Source of the DNA: Symsagittifera roscoffensis
Lineage: Eukaryota; Xenacoelomorpha; Acoela; Convolutidae
NCBI RefSeq assembly: GCF_963678635.1
Contig: NC_087071.1
Location: 8,849,842-8,913,841, forward strand
Length of the DNA stretch: 64,000 bases
Reading direction: 5' to 3'
Of this stretch, positions 1-12,229 are shown piece by piece. The position numbers were made by a program, and so were the translations under genes. The notes under the pieces are model-generated. The model saw nothing but the letters and a program-made list of their open reading frames with translations. It did not search any database and was not told the origin of the DNA. The stretch's first letter is position 1. Each line of letters begins with the position of its first letter.

Positions 1-3000
1 AAATCATTTTTGTCTTTTGATTTTCATCGTCATTTAGATCTTTTCAATGTAAAATTCTTGATAGAACACGCAGTTGCGATAACATTTTAAAGTCTGACAT
101 GAAGTTCTCGATACAAAAAAAAAACAAAATTGATTGTTGGGTTGAGTCGTGCCATACTTGTGCGAACCAGCTTTTACAATAAAAAGCATAGACGCGATAA
201 TTGGAGCTGGATTCCGGCAGGACATCTTTGAACATGCTAACGTTGAGCACTTTCTTGACAGCCTAGATTGTTTAACAGTCGTTATTCAAGTCACATATGT
301 CGTTAAAGCTGATAGGTTTTTCAAGCTCTTCTGTTTTACACCTCAATATGTAGGAGCCAATTCGTGGATCGCTTTCGGCACGTAACTTAGGATTGTTACA
401 TATTAAACGCAATTGTCGGAATAAACCCCAACTCTTGATATATATAAAAACATCATCTTATTTTCTAAGTAACTTGCGCGAGCGCATTTACAAACAGGGT
501 TTGGAACCTACAAAAATTATTTGATCTATTTCAAATTGATCAAGTCAAAACTCGCCTTAAAAGGGCATAAACAGACAAAAAAATTTTCCAGTAATTAAAT
601 TGAATATCTCATATCATGACAATAAATCTCGAAATATTTCCAGTACTGTGAACAATTTAAAGGATAATTTAAGGAACTCAAAATTTTTTTAGTTTTCTAT
701 CAATTTTTGGTCCGTCAGGACAGTTTTTTTGGGAAGCTATGCACTCAATTTGATCCTAGTTTACTTCAAAATCCGGCGCTTCTCCTTTATTTGCCAGAAG
801 CCTTCGGCTCCAGAGTGGTTTTTTAGCGTGTTTCCGCAATTTTACCTTCGATTTTTCTAATTTTTGACTTTTGAATTTCAGTTGCTGCAATATAATTGTG
901 CATCACAGACACCTTTCAAAAAATTAGAAAGAATGATTCAGGTCGAGAACTTCTTTTTATGACCGACTGGCACAATTATAGATATTTAGGTACAAGAGTA
1001 GCTGCTTCATCAAAAATTTTAAATTTATAGGTCTGCAAATTTAGTATTTTTGCTGCTGACCTTTCGGGATACAAATTTTGTGTGCTTTGATTTCGGGGTC
1101 GCCGATTATCTTTTTTGTTATTGAATATATCGACCCGTCTCAGCTTAAATAATTATTCAGGCAACTCAAACTTCCCACTCAAGTATGCACAAGATTCCAA
1201 CTCAAGGAAGCAATTGACTGTAGCAGTCGTTCACTCAAGTCACAAATGAACTGAAGAAAAACAAGCCCTATAATCATTGGCTCATGGGTCATGGCACTAT
1301 CTCTCGTTTTTTTTTACCGCAATCAAATGAAGCCATCTCACGATTTGCTTAGGACATGGACCTTACAGTCGTTATAACTTAGAGGCCACTACAAAAATAC
1401 CTACCAATTTTAGATAGAAATGGGCACGCCCAATACTAAGTCTCTAAATACCTAAAACCTTCAAACGCAGTTACTCACAAGTCTGGGATCTCAATGAATC
1501 ACCATAAGTTTTTTTTGGACAACCCATTTTTTCTATTTCAGATGGATAAATCTAACTCTTGCCTTACCTCAACATGACCATCAAATAAAACTCGCTCAAG
1601 TTATTAAACTTTTTAGGGTAAGGGCAAGTCAGTAGACACTGAGAAGATATCTTCAACTCAATCCCCAATAAGGAGGCATCCACCAATACTGATGGCTCAT
1701 TGAAGAGGCAACGATAACCAAAAAATTGAAAACATTTTTAAAAGTCTAACAAAAATTCAAATAAATTTTACCACAAAAAATACAGTTATGTTGATCATCG
1801 CTGAACTCAGCATTCTTTTTCAGTCTCAAATCAAAAAAGGGTTATAGACTGTCTTGTTGTGGATATACCTCCACCTTTTGGGACAGACTAGTAGGCACTT
1901 CATCACTAGAAATGAGAAATATAGAAAAACGGACTCACCGAGAGGTCTCCATGTTTAGCTAAGCGGAGTGGGGTGAAAAATGCCGAGGTTCTTGAGAAAT
2001 TATTGGCTGGTTGAACATTCAAACCATAATTTTCATTTCACGAAAAATGTATATGAAAAAAAGGCCCCGAATGAACCGCGCAACGAGTGAAGGAGCAGGG
2101 AATTGGAACTTAAAATTTACCCGGTAACCTTTCTATTTTTTGTTTCAAAATTGTACAAATCTACATGGAAAACAATTGATTACTTAAGTTTCTTAAAAAT
2201 GTTCAGAGATTAAATGTACCTTTGATTGAATTTGGCTTTTTGATTTGCTTAATGGTTTGCATGCTGGCTTAGAACCAATTTTTTTTGTAGAGTAATGTAA
2301 ATCATTTTGTCGATTGATTTTTATCGTCAATTAGATTTATTCAATGTAAAATTCCTGATAGAACACGCAGTTACGATAACGTTTGAAAGTCTGACATGAA
2401 GTTCTCGATAAAAAAAGCAACAATGATTGTTGGATTGAGTCGTGCAATACTTGTGCGAACCAGCTTTAACAATAAGAAGCATAGATTCGATAATCGGAAC
2501 TGATTTCCGGCAGTACATTTTTGAACATGCTACCGTTTTTCTATTTTTTGGAAAGCCTAGCCTTTTAACAGACACCAATCAACTCACATATGGCGCTAAA
2601 GATGATAGGTTTTTCAGGCTCTTAGGTTTCACATCTGTAGGATAACATTCGTGATTCGCTTTCAGCACGGAACTTGTTACAGATTAAAGGCGATCGACCA
2701 ACTCAAAACTCCCTGCTTTATCGACCAACTCAAAACTCGCCTTAAAAGGGCACAAACGGAAAACTTTTTCCCCATTACTTAAATTGAATATGTTAACTCT
2801 TGACAAAAAATCTAGATTTACATCCAGTTTTGTAATCAATTTAAAATAAAGATAAACTTGTCAAATTTCAGTTAAATTGTTAAATTTCAGATTTTTTTTG
2901 TCAAGTTTCGGACCGTCAATTCACTTCATTGTTTGTCAAGTTATGGATCGTAAAATCAACTCTTGGGAAATTACACAAATTGAATATAATTCACTTTAAT

Positions 3001-3640
3001 ATTTGGCGTTTCTCATTCAAAATTCAATATTTACTGATTCAAATTTTTTGCGCCTTTGGCTCCAGCCTAAAATTTTAGCGTGTTTTCCTTCGATTGTTTT
3101 GATTTTTAACTTCTGGTTTTCAGTTGCTGCAGGATAACTATTTCATAGGTTTAGAATAATTAATTCTTGTCGGAAACTTCGTCTTATGATCGACTGGCAC
3201 AAGGATAGATATTTAGGTTTAAGAATAGCTGGTATGGCAGACCAGCTGTTTCAACAAAAGTTCAAAAATGATCAATTTGCGTTTTTTAATGTTTTTGCTG
3301 CTGACAATTTGGGATGCAAATTTTGTGTGCTTTGATTTCGGCGCAGCTGATTATCTTTTTTGGGATTGAAAAAATCGACCCGTTTCAGCTTAAATAATTA
3401 TTCAGGAAACTCAAACTTCCCACTCAAGTATGCACCAGCGTCCGACTAAAGGAAGCAATTAATTGTAGCAATCGTTCACTCAAGTCCCATATGAGTTCAA
3501 AAAAACAGGCTCTATAATCATTGGCTCAAGGGTCATGACCCTGTCTCTCGTGTTTTTAAACAGCTACCAGTGGGAGCAATCTAAAACCTAGTGGGGCCAC
3601 TATTGAAATACTCCCAACTTTATGTAGAAATAGCACACTC
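1..3640. repeat. 3' end of a 15-kb tandem unit (partial copy)
   Basis: This stretch matches 15004-18643 and 30019-33658 almost base for base. It is the tail of a tandemly duplicated unit whose start lies left of the window. It contains two degenerate copies of a ~2.3-kb subrepeat, near 1-2300 and 2301-3640. Both open with the same 5'-region (Taaaattc-TTGATAG/CTGATAG-aacacgcagtt) and share a tttcag-ttgctgca block. Substitutions separate it from the other copies, e.g. near 1886 (agtagg versus attagg) and 2797 (ctcttgac versus ctcctgac). No intact gene is visible; the short reading frames here are not convincing coding sequence. Confidence 0.85.
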
Positions 3641-3689
3641 ATTTTCTACTTATTATATAGTCCATTATAATGGCTTTCAAATGAATTAT

Positions 3690-3780
3690 AATGGGGGGGG
3701 GGTTTACAATGGCTTACAGGGGGGGGGGTAATTGCATGGGGTGCTCTGGAAGGGGGTAATGGCTTGGGGGGGGGGGTAAT
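3690..3780 (+). repeat. Cluster of long G homopolymers
   Basis: Three runs of about 10, 10 and 11 G lie within 90 bases. They are separated by taat/ttac-rich spacers and preceded by the palindrome ccattataatgg. Such runs could form G-quadruplexes on the plus strand. In the other unit (about 18696-18788) the same runs are about 15, 12 and 13 long, so they are either unstable in the genome or poorly resolved by sequencing. Confidence 0.8.
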
Positions 3781-3951
3781 GGAAGGTGGTTACATAATTG
3801 AGTAACATAAAAACGTAACAAAAACATCAAAGTTGGGCAGAAAAAAATTAAATTGAACAACAAGTAACCATCTTTAGTTTAAAACGTAAAAAAGACTTTA
3901 TGTGCGTTGAAATTCGCATCTGAGTAAGTGTAAAAAATGTAATAAGTTTTA

Positions 3952-4104
3952 GTTTCACTGTCAATATCCACAAATGTGAAAAAAAAATCGATTATAATGG
4001 ATGAAAAACGGATTACGTTGCCTCAAAAAATAGTAATATTAAAGTCCATTTTTAATTGATTATAATCATTTTGTTTTCACTTTTGTGGACACTGACAAGG
4101 AAAC
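3952..4104. mobile_element. Short inverted-repeat (MITE-like) element, copy 1
   Basis: The left arm at 3952-4011 (gtttcactgtcaatatccac ...) is an imperfect reverse complement of the right arm at 4046-4104 (... tgtggacactgacaaggaaac) over about 59 bases, around a ~35-base loop. Both arms contain a ccacaa-a/t-gtgaaa block and a gattataat block. The size and hairpin structure fit a non-autonomous DNA transposon. I could not define a target-site duplication or a superfamily. Confidence 0.6.
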
Positions 4105-5319
4105 TCATTTATAATTGATTTTTATTCATGGAACTCCAATGCGGGTGCACCCTTCTAACGCCCCCTAGGTAAAATACCCGCTTTGACCAATCGTAATCTC
4201 TTAAAGCATCCTTTTGCGCTTGCTGCTCGTATATGATGCTAAGTCTGTCGATATGCGCGCCAATATATGCTTTTTGCTGAAAAAGTTTCAAAATACTGAA
4301 AAACAGCTTTCATTCACAAGTTTATTGCAAAAATATCTGTGGCTCAAAAGTTTTAATGAAAAATGTTTATAAGAGTTTTGCGGACTTTGTTTCAATTTTC
4401 CTAGAAAAAAATTGATAATTTGAACTTTTGTTTTCAAAACTCGTCTTCTTCTGCGATCCTTGCATGATTTTTATTTTAAAAAAATAACAGCAGAATGCTA
4501 ATAAATTTATTCGCAATTAAACAAAAACTTCTTATAGAATCACTTGCTTCAAAATTCGTTCCTTTCATTGAGGTTAAAATAATTACGTAATGAATGGAGC
4601 TTTGCAATTGATCAACAAACCTTGATTGGAGCTTACACGCTTTAAAATTTCTTGAACTTTTTCAACTAATTAGTCAAAACGACGGCTTTAAGCAAGTTTA
4701 TCAGGGGCGGATTTAAGATTTTCTGGACGAGGGGGGCGTGTTTCGTCCACCTCTTTTAAATCGATCAAATTGTTTTTCGAAGCTCTACTAATTTTTGCTG
4801 ATCTTTTTTAAAGAGACCAAATTAATTTTCGAATTTCTCTTAAGTTCCTTTTTACACCCTATTTGGACCCATTTTTGACGCTGTACAAAAATTTTAGATT
4901 TGGCCAGCCAAAACTGGATGTCATAATTAGTACACAAGGGCAGAGGGGATCTAGGTTTTTCTCAAGTGGGGGGGGGGGCGAATTTTCGAAAAAATTATCG
5001 AAACTTTATCTTCCTTTTTTTAGGTCGACCAAACTATTTTTCCGAGCACTCACAATCACTATAAAAACTCTATTTTGATCAAATTTTCTGCGCCGCTTGC
5101 AAAACTTTGAAAAAAAAACAGGCCAAAAAAGGCGTTTAGGCAACTTTTGGAAGCATTTTTGACCAAAAACTCGAGCTTCTTCGGCGCGCGCTTCCCCTCA
5201 GAATTAGTATATATTGGCGCCTTAGGCGCCTTTAGAAAAATTTTGGGGTCAGCCAGCCAAAAATTGAGATCTGAAAATAGAACAAATGGGGACCCTTTGG
5301 GTAGTCAGGGAGTCGAAAG
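4105..5319. other. Non-coding stretch, nothing recognised
   Basis: AT-rich sequence with a run of 11 G at about 4968 and a ggcgcc-tta-ggcgcc inverted repeat at about 5216. The short open frames have no coding character. The same stretch recurs at 19117-20334. Confidence 0.5.
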
Positions 5320-6216
5320 TTAATGTTTTGTATTATTAACAGAAACGAACTTGTTTTCGTCGTAAAGGTTGTCATACAGACAAACTTCATTATACCACCA
5401 CGTGTAGTTAATAAATATAACTACAGATGAGCTTGCGGTTGAAATCAAATCAATCAAAGCTTGAAGAAACAGCAAATAGAAGTCCAGTTCTCTCAATTTG
5501 TCGACGAATTTGAAGCAAGCCATGCAATATAAATTCACACCAATCACAGAAACGCACAGAAGCAGCTAAAAGGACATAGTTTTATGGTAATTTAATGTGT
5601 TTTTTTAACTGAATCTTTTTCACTTCTAGTTTTTTTTTTATAAAAGCTCGTAAATTAAATTTATTAGTTTTAGTCGAAAAAAACACTGTAAGCAAATAGA
5701 AAAAACTCGGGTTATAATTTAAAATTTTTTTCTTTTTCTGTCAAATCGCCTTGTTTTTGAACTGTTAATAAAATCCTATTTAATCGTGGTTGTCAAATTT
5801 TTGTGTAAATCGATCAAGAAACTGTTTTTTCTTAAGGCGTCATAATTTGCTTCATTACGCAAGTACTGACTTGATCATGCATTTCTATTGAAGTATTAAT
5901 CGGAAAAATCAGTGTAATTGAAAAAAATGGAACTTGATACTAATGAATTTTTCCTGGGTTTAAAACAGCTGGAAAATTATTTGTACTTAGGTTTGAAAAA
6001 TTGCTTTGTTGCTGTTTTGGATCCCGAATTTCTTTCAGAAATCTGACTTACGTATAATAATTGAGCAAATGACCTTAGTTGTAATTGGTCCTCTTGGAAC
6101 CTAAGCACTTCAGACGATAATTCGTAGTCTTTTTCATTTGAATAGTCATCTTCAACATAATGAAAAGGACTGAAATCAGAAGAAGTTCTGAGAAAAGGAA
6201 AAATAGTTGAAGACAT
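5320..6216 (-). CDS. Candidate two-exon multipass membrane protein, serpentine-receptor-like fragment (copy 1)
   Basis: Proposed model: exon 1 6216-6052, intron 6051-5566 (GTAAGT ... CCTTTTAG), exon 2 5565-5320, giving 136 residues. Both junctions are phase 0, so the exons fuse without a frame change. Residues 1-45 are polar and acidic (EDDYSNEKDYE). The fusion creates a hydrophobic helix across the junction (FAQLLY + LLLCVSVIGVNLYCMACF), then a short basic loop (KFVDKLRELDF) and a second helix (YLLFLQALIDLISTASSSVV). A TM1-loop-TM2 layout with an LQALIDLI-like second helix is typical of nematode serpentine chemoreceptors, but I cannot assign a class. Helices 3-7 were not found downstream, so it is a truncated gene, a gene whose remaining exons I missed, or a small two-helix protein. 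The upstream in-frame codon TTG at 6258 is not a credible start; the ATG at 6216 is used. Confidence 0.4.
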
Positions 6217-6921
6217 TGTTTTCACTTCGAAATGAAAACTACCAACAAAAATTTTCAAATGGTTATTTTTTCTTAATCCCGTTAATTGCGATTATAATAA
6301 TTGGTTTCGAGCAGTATGTTCAATTTTTTTATCGCAAATTTCGGCACTATAAGGTATTTTCACGTTTTGAAAAAAAAAATTCTTGGCTGTGCGAAAAAAA
6401 ACGAGATTTTGTTCTTTGATCTTTTAAATCAGCTAATTAGAAAATCAAAAGGGGGAATAAAAACCAGGCGGGGAATACAAAAACTAAGAGGATGCAAAGT
6501 TCTCCTGCTTTTTAAACTGTTGAAATGAAATAAAAAACTGGAACAATTTACATGAACATTATTGGCAAAAAGATTTCATTTTTCTTTTGCAACAAGAATT
6601 TTAACAATTTATATGAAGGAAAAATGATTGAGTTTTTTCAAGCTTAAAATATGGCATATCTCGTGAAAAAGCACAAAAACATAAAAACAGTAAACTGTAG
6701 GCTATTAACCCGAGCAAAAAATCTAAGTCATTAAATATAACTTTTTATATGTAGTTGATGTATTTCTTTGTGTCGGAATAACATTTTTAGGTGAATAAGA
6801 AAAATATAAGTTCTTGCAGGAATTGAAACCCGTTCCAAAGAAAATTGCTAGACTTTTTAGACGAACTACTTTTAAAAAATGTAAAATTTTATCCGAGTAG
6901 TCAGAAAACTACTCTAAAGAA
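6217..6921. other. Intergenic AT-rich stretch
   Basis: Presumed 5' flank of the minus-strand candidate gene. A hydrophobic plus-strand frame at 6207-6419 overlaps exon 1 in antisense and has no independent support. Nothing else is recognised. Confidence 0.4.
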
Positions 6922-8020
6922 TGACAGAGCGACCAAAAATAGCGATCACGCATGAAATGGATCGTGCAATCGTAAACATGATAGCAAAAAAAGTTAAGCC
7001 CGGTGAAATCGATCAGACAAAAAAACCGAACCAAAAACACTGACCGACACATTAGAGATAAGATTTCCTTCGATAGTCAGCAGAAAACTGATATCAGCTC
7101 TGGCAACTTAATGAAAGAACCTAAATATCTGCGATACGTTATTCGGGCGAAACACGAGGAGATGCAAATAATGGGACAGGACAGCACTACTATCAGTCTC
7201 GACAAGATTCTCACGTTAAAAACGGACTTGTCTTGATGATGAAAAAGTGACAATACCAAGAATGTTATCATATGGATGCGTCGAAGTGTTCCACGCAAAA
7301 CACCTTGGCTAAATAGGAATGACTTCATCCTCAAAGAAGTGGAAACACAAACCTAGAAACATAATCATCCAGATGGCAAACCAAGAGGCAAACATAATCA
7401 TCTGCAGAGGGAAAACATGTTCTATATTTGGTTAAAAGGTCAAGCCACAATCACTCGCTCACATTAGATACCACTAAATCAGTTGACAAAATAAAAAAAA
7501 GGCCAAGTATATTTTGATTTTATCGGCTCCTACGCGACGCAAACAGAATCTGAAACACACATACTTACAACTGCTCTCGAAACTGGCCTAAAAATATCAT
7601 AATCCTAATCCAGAGCGAGAACAAAAGCTTGACAGATATAAGAGTAATAACTCAGCAGGAAATGGGGAAAAATTATGCGGACTACAAAGTATGTATTGCT
7701 TAACCGTAGCTAGAGGTGAAAACTTAAACTTAAACAAAAAACTTAAGTAAGCGTGAAGCCTGCTTATCGGGTATAGAGAAGGAGTGCTTATACGTCAATT
7801 CAGCGAATCTCAGTTCATGAAAGAGAATATTGAAAGATTACAGAACCGTTCGATTGCAAAATTGATGCAATATTATGCCATATTCGAATTAGTCAAAAAC
7901 CGTGCCAAAAATTGTAAAGCAACTAAGATCATTCATTGGATCCTATCAATATTTCAAAAAAATCATTCCCGGCATAGCACAGAGTTGAAAAAACTTAGAC
8001 TTTCTTCCAAAATCGGATAA
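6922..8020 (+). pseudogene. Decayed protein-coding region, unrecognised (copy 1)
   Basis: The sequence is less AT-rich than its surroundings and reads as protein in pieces. A 40-codon frame starts at the ATG at 6922 (MTERPKIAITHEMDRAI...). A second piece at about 7003-7236 (contains EPKYLRYVIRAKHEEMQIMG) is shifted by one frame. A short piece near 7518 reads DFIGSYATQTESETHILTTA, and 7784-8020 reads as a basic, helical segment. No family motif was recognised. Frame changes and stops between the pieces point to a dead gene, probably from a transposon given the neighbours. Confidence 0.4.
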
Positions 8021-8250
8021 GAATTTCGAGTGAAAGAAAAGCCCAGCAAATCGTTTGAGCTATTGAAACAAAAATCAACCAATCGTACTACAAAATCCAA
8101 ATCGTCATGAGCAAATAGAAGTAACTAGAATTGAATGCCATGAAAAGCGGGGTGCGCAAACAAATAAAAAACGTTCACCGTACAAAAAAAGCATTGAAAA
8201 TTGAACATAATTTTCGTCCATGCTCGACCTATGCTTCGACATTCTCGACC

Positions 8251-8338
8251 ACAATTGGGTATGTTTTGACTTTTCCGGCCAAAATTGAGTATGTTTTGAC
8301 TTTTTCGGCCAAAATTGGGTATGTTTTGACTTTGCACT
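8251..8338 (+). repeat. 30-bp minisatellite, about three units
   Basis: The unit aattgggtatgttttgactt followed by tttccggcca is repeated at 8251, 8281 and 8311 with one or two substitutions per unit. The third unit is incomplete. The short frames here on both strands are by-products of the repeat. Confidence 0.85.
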
Positions 8339-8392
8339 CTCCTTAAAATTGCTTCTCGACCGCGGAATTTCAGTCGCAAACCTTCACTTGCT

Positions 8393-9026
8393 CATTAAGA
8401 GGCCAAACTGTGCACTGGATAGGCGCATAATTTTGTGTCTGTATGTTCCTGGATTCTAGAGACAAGTCTTTAAAATTGTTCCAAAATGTAAGTGGATCCC
8501 ATTTACAAATAGCTGTAACGCAATTTTGGTCGGCACATTGATTTTGTTGCAGATTCTGCAACTATCGAATATAGGTAGTTTTTCCGGATTCCTCAAATCT
8601 AAGTGGTTTCCTCAAAGTTATGTGGATTCCGCTTACAATTTGCGGATTCCGCTTACAATTTGCGGATTCTGCTTACAATTTGCGGAATCCGCTAACACTT
8701 CGCGGATTCGGCCTACATTTGCGGATTCCACTTCCTGTTGTGGATTCCGCGACAGCTTAAGTTTACTTAATACAAATTTTATTATTTGTTCGTGAATTCC
8801 GCAAAGTGGTTCCGGATTCCATACATTTTGTTGCGGATTCCGCAAAGGTGCATGTTTTTGGAGCAGTTTTGAGCAACTTAGTGTTTTAGCTATTTGACCG
8901 TGGAATCCAAAACAGCAGAGAAGATTAAAGAAAAATATCGATTTTGCGGATTCCACGCCAAATCTGATTTTTGCCTGTTCGGAATCCGCTTACAATTCAC
9001 AAAATGCACAGTTTGGCCTCGTAATG
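8393..9026. mobile_element. Foldback element with internal 20-bp repeats (copy 1)
   Basis: Twenty-two-base ends at 8393-8414 and 9005-9026 are inverted copies with one mismatch (core GAGGCCAAACTGTGCA). Between them lie many copies of a gcggattccgc-type motif, five of them in a direct tandem of about 20 bp. The right end is followed by a perfect tcgacttt-c-aaagtcga hairpin at 9029-9045. It fits a non-autonomous DNA element, but no target-site duplication could be defined. The 107-codon minus frame inside is simply the repeat read through. Confidence 0.6.
8628..8735 (+). repeat. 20-bp tandem repeat with near-palindromic core
   Basis: Five adjacent units of the type gcggattccgcttacaattt. The fourth and fifth diverge (aatccgctaacacttc, attcggcctacattt). 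The core gcgga-t/a-tccgc is close to self-complementary, and further isolated copies occur up to about 8995. Confidence 0.8.
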
Positions 9027-9512
9027 CTCGACTTTCAAAGTCGAAATATAAGTCGAGCACATCGACCCGGAATGCAAAAGCAACATCGGGATCTCTCTTT
9101 AAAATGCACCAGTTAACAACCACCTGAGAGTAAGCTTAGTGGATGCCCCCCTTAAATCAATTAAAAGTTGATTAAAAAGCCCGAAGGAAGAACGAAAATA
9201 ATCCGTCAAATTGAGAAGGACTCGAAAATAGTCATTACTTGGCCACAATGATTTGACTTTTTTTAAGTGTCTAAACAATTTTTAGGCATTTTCAACAATC
9301 GGCCTAGTTAAGAATAAAACTTGAGCAAAAACTGATAATCTTCAGTCATTTAAACAAGGTGGATCTTAAGAAAAAAAAATACACTTCAGATATAACGTAG
9401 ACAATTATAAAAAGAAACAATTTAATCATTTTATATCAAGATTTAAGCTGAGTGTAAGTCATTAATAATCAGCTAAAAAATATGTTCATTTTAGTAATTA
9501 AAAATTGCACTC
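9027..9512. other. AT-rich stretch, nothing recognised
   Basis: Apart from the hairpin at 9029-9045, no coding or repeat structure was recognised. Confidence 0.4.
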
Positions 9513-11745
9513 TTAATGATCATTGATTATATGGAATAGAGCAGTTTCATATTGCACGATTTTTTTCATGAATACAGTATTGTGTCGCCGCATGAAAATC
9601 AGTTTTTTTTTGTTTGATGATGTTCTGTCAGATGTTTTGGGTAATCTATTTTCATTTAAACCAGTACTATTTTTTTGAAATTTTTCAGGAGTGGCATGCT
9701 CGTTTACAATCCAAGAAAAAGTATATATCAGCAATTTTTGTATTTTAAATTTCAAGTCAGAAAAGGAATCGTTGTTCAGACGGTTGCATCAAATTTTTAG
9801 GGCCCAAAATTTTCTCAAATGAGTTTAACAGATGGTTTAATTCTCTGTTACATAAAACAGCTGAAAAAAATTAATGACTCGCAACGAGTGAATTTTATAC
9901 ACAAATCTCAATTTGGTCGGTAATTTTCTGTGATGGGTTGCAAATTTTACTTAGAAATTTTCCTTTTTGCTTAGAAAACTTAATTTCTGTTTGATCAATA
10001 TGTTTCGAGAGGTTTTTCTTCAATTATGTTATTGTCACCACGAAAATAATTTTCAGAGTCTGTTTTAATTTTCCCAAAATCCGGACAAGACCAACTTTTT
10101 GACAAAACAATGTGTAATTGTTCTTTTTTTGAAGTATTCAAACATTTTTTTTCCATGTGGTATAAAATTGGTATCCAGATGTTATTATCAGAGGAATGAA
10201 TGCCGTGATTTGGTAAATGCTTACGCAGATCAATTGATTTTAGATTGAAAACGATTGGCTTGGTAGTGTTCCTCAGGGAACATCTTGAAATAACCAATTC
10301 CATTGTGATTTTTTGTCGCATACAAACATTTTTTTTGTCAGTTGTCAACAATGATTTCAAACGTATTATAGAATTATTGGAAAAACCCTAGCTTAAGTTT
10401 TTTGTGATTGATGGAATCAAATGATTTTGAAAGACTGAGAAAACATGCAGCGTAGTATTGTTTTTGAAAGGATTCAGTACAGTGCAGTATCGCATTGCAT
10501 CTAAAGTTGAACAAGATGCTTAAAAACGGAAATGTGTTTTGCCTAAATGATTATCTTTTAAAAGATATGCATTCGTTTGGAAAATTTGCCTTTGCAACAG
10601 TAATTATTATCGTCCTATAGTTTTCTGGTTTTTCCGGGTTGCATTCCAATGATGTATCAAATCTTTTTTCGACTACTTCAAGTTCTAATGAATTTGCACG
10701 GTTTTTAGTACGGTTGCGTTGATTTTGTAAATCCAGAAAAAAAAACAATTGAAACTCTATATGCTAGGTCTAAATTATTATATTATCAAGCAACGATTCT
10801 ACAACAGAAAAGCTTTGGTTCGCCATCTTAACTACTTGTTCGCCATATAAAGCAAAACGAATTCTCTGTTTTATAACTTTCTGTAGTTATGTCATTGCTG
10901 TTTTAACTTCGGTAATTCTTGAAAATCTGGTATCCATCAAAATCTTCAAGCCTTACTGTTGGTTTTTTGAAATAGTTGTCAATATAAGAATAATTTTCTA
11001 GATTTTTTTTGGTTCATTGCCTCCAATAACATCTTTTTAGAGGTGCACAGGCTGTGATACGTTGTAATATAGCTTTGTAAATTATTGGGATCTTCTCTCT
11101 TCACTGATTATGTGATCAATAATGCTAGTTGAGTGCGGGAAATGAAATGGTTATGAACATCAAGTTTTTATGGTACCAAGATTGTATCAAGCTATTTTTT
11201 TCTGAATATTCATTCAAAAAAATTAAAATTTGACCCCAACAAGAATTAAAGACGTATTGAAAATTTTTATCTATTAATTTTTCCAAAAAGGTCAATTTTT
11301 TTATTCTGTTTTGAAAAAAGGCTAAATTTTTGAAAAAAAACTTTTTTTTTCAAGTTTGTTTGTATAATAAAAAACTAAAGTATTACAAACTAATTATTTC
11401 ATTGTTATCACCCAGTGTATTTATGTCCGGTAGTTTTGAATTTGTTATCTTAAATATCAACAAGATCACGCCCCCATATTTTTTTTCTTGACTCAAAAAT
11501 TCTATCTCCTGTAATCGCAATAAAAATTTCGATATCTAGTTACAACAAGTTATCAATTGTTTCACTTAAACAAATTTTGCTGAACTCATAATATGATTGA
11601 TTGCTGAGAGTTTTGACCAGCTTTTTGAGTCCATTTTCTAAACTGCAGATACTAGGGCATTTCAAACCTCGAAATTTTGGGTTGTTTTGGTAGCATTGTA
11701 AAATTTTGTCACCTCTTCCTATTCATGGGTTGTTATAAATAACTC
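9513..11745 (-). pseudogene. Decayed LINE (CR1/Jockey-type endonuclease-reverse transcriptase), copy 1
   Basis: Read on the minus strand, the order of remnants matches a non-LTR retrotransposon ORF2. Near 11,740-11,555 a segment ends in SKICLSETI, like the ICLSETW start of AP-type endonucleases. Near 11,110-10,805 there is the linker (KKMLLEAM ... VRLEDFDGYQ). Near 10,625-10,580 PEKPENYRTIIITVAK corresponds to the conserved ENYRPISILP block of reverse transcriptase. Near 10,530-10,400 comes the STLDAM region. At 10,360-9,995 a 121-codon frame carries the palm remnant (VFNLKSIDLRKHLPNHG, corresponding to GP.VFNLYINDL). The YADD position is degraded to SSDN. Many stops and shifts make it non-functional. 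The identification rests on motif order, not on a search. Confidence 0.65.
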
Positions 11746-12229
11746 CTGATAAACTTATTAGTTTATTAAAACAACTCTTAAGCCTTTGATTTTCAGCACT
11801 TAATTTTCAGATGATAATGTGCAGCCGATGCAGTTCAAATCAATTCGTGTGGTTTATCTGATAGCCCCTAAAAAGCACGGTAACCATCAAAATGTGAACG
11901 AAGTATTTCCGAAAATGAAAATTTTTAGGACTCGTTTAAAAAATCCATCTGTTTTCTGTTTTCCCATTGTAGGGACAGTTTGCAAAGTCTAATTGTCTTT
12001 ACTAGTTTTTCTATGGTGTTTTTTATCAGTTGGCGGAAAATGGTCAATTTTTTTCAGTACTAGAATTTTTTTTTTAAATGATGGGGCTAATTTTTTGTTT
12101 CACTTCATAAACACTTGAAGGAATAGAGCGAAAAAATCCCAAAATATTGCAACGGCTATTCGCGGTTATGCCTTAAGAACAATTTGGTGAATCAGAACGA
12201 AAACCTGCATAGATTGTTAGAATTGAGCC
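11746..12229. other. AT-rich stretch, nothing recognised
   Basis: Separates the decayed LINE from a plus-strand coding remnant. No motif was recognised. Confidence 0.4.

Noticed and set aside
8633-8956. 107-codon minus-strand frame
   Set aside because: It is the 20-bp repeat array read as protein (NPQQ, RIR, NCKQNPQ repeats). No independent evidence.
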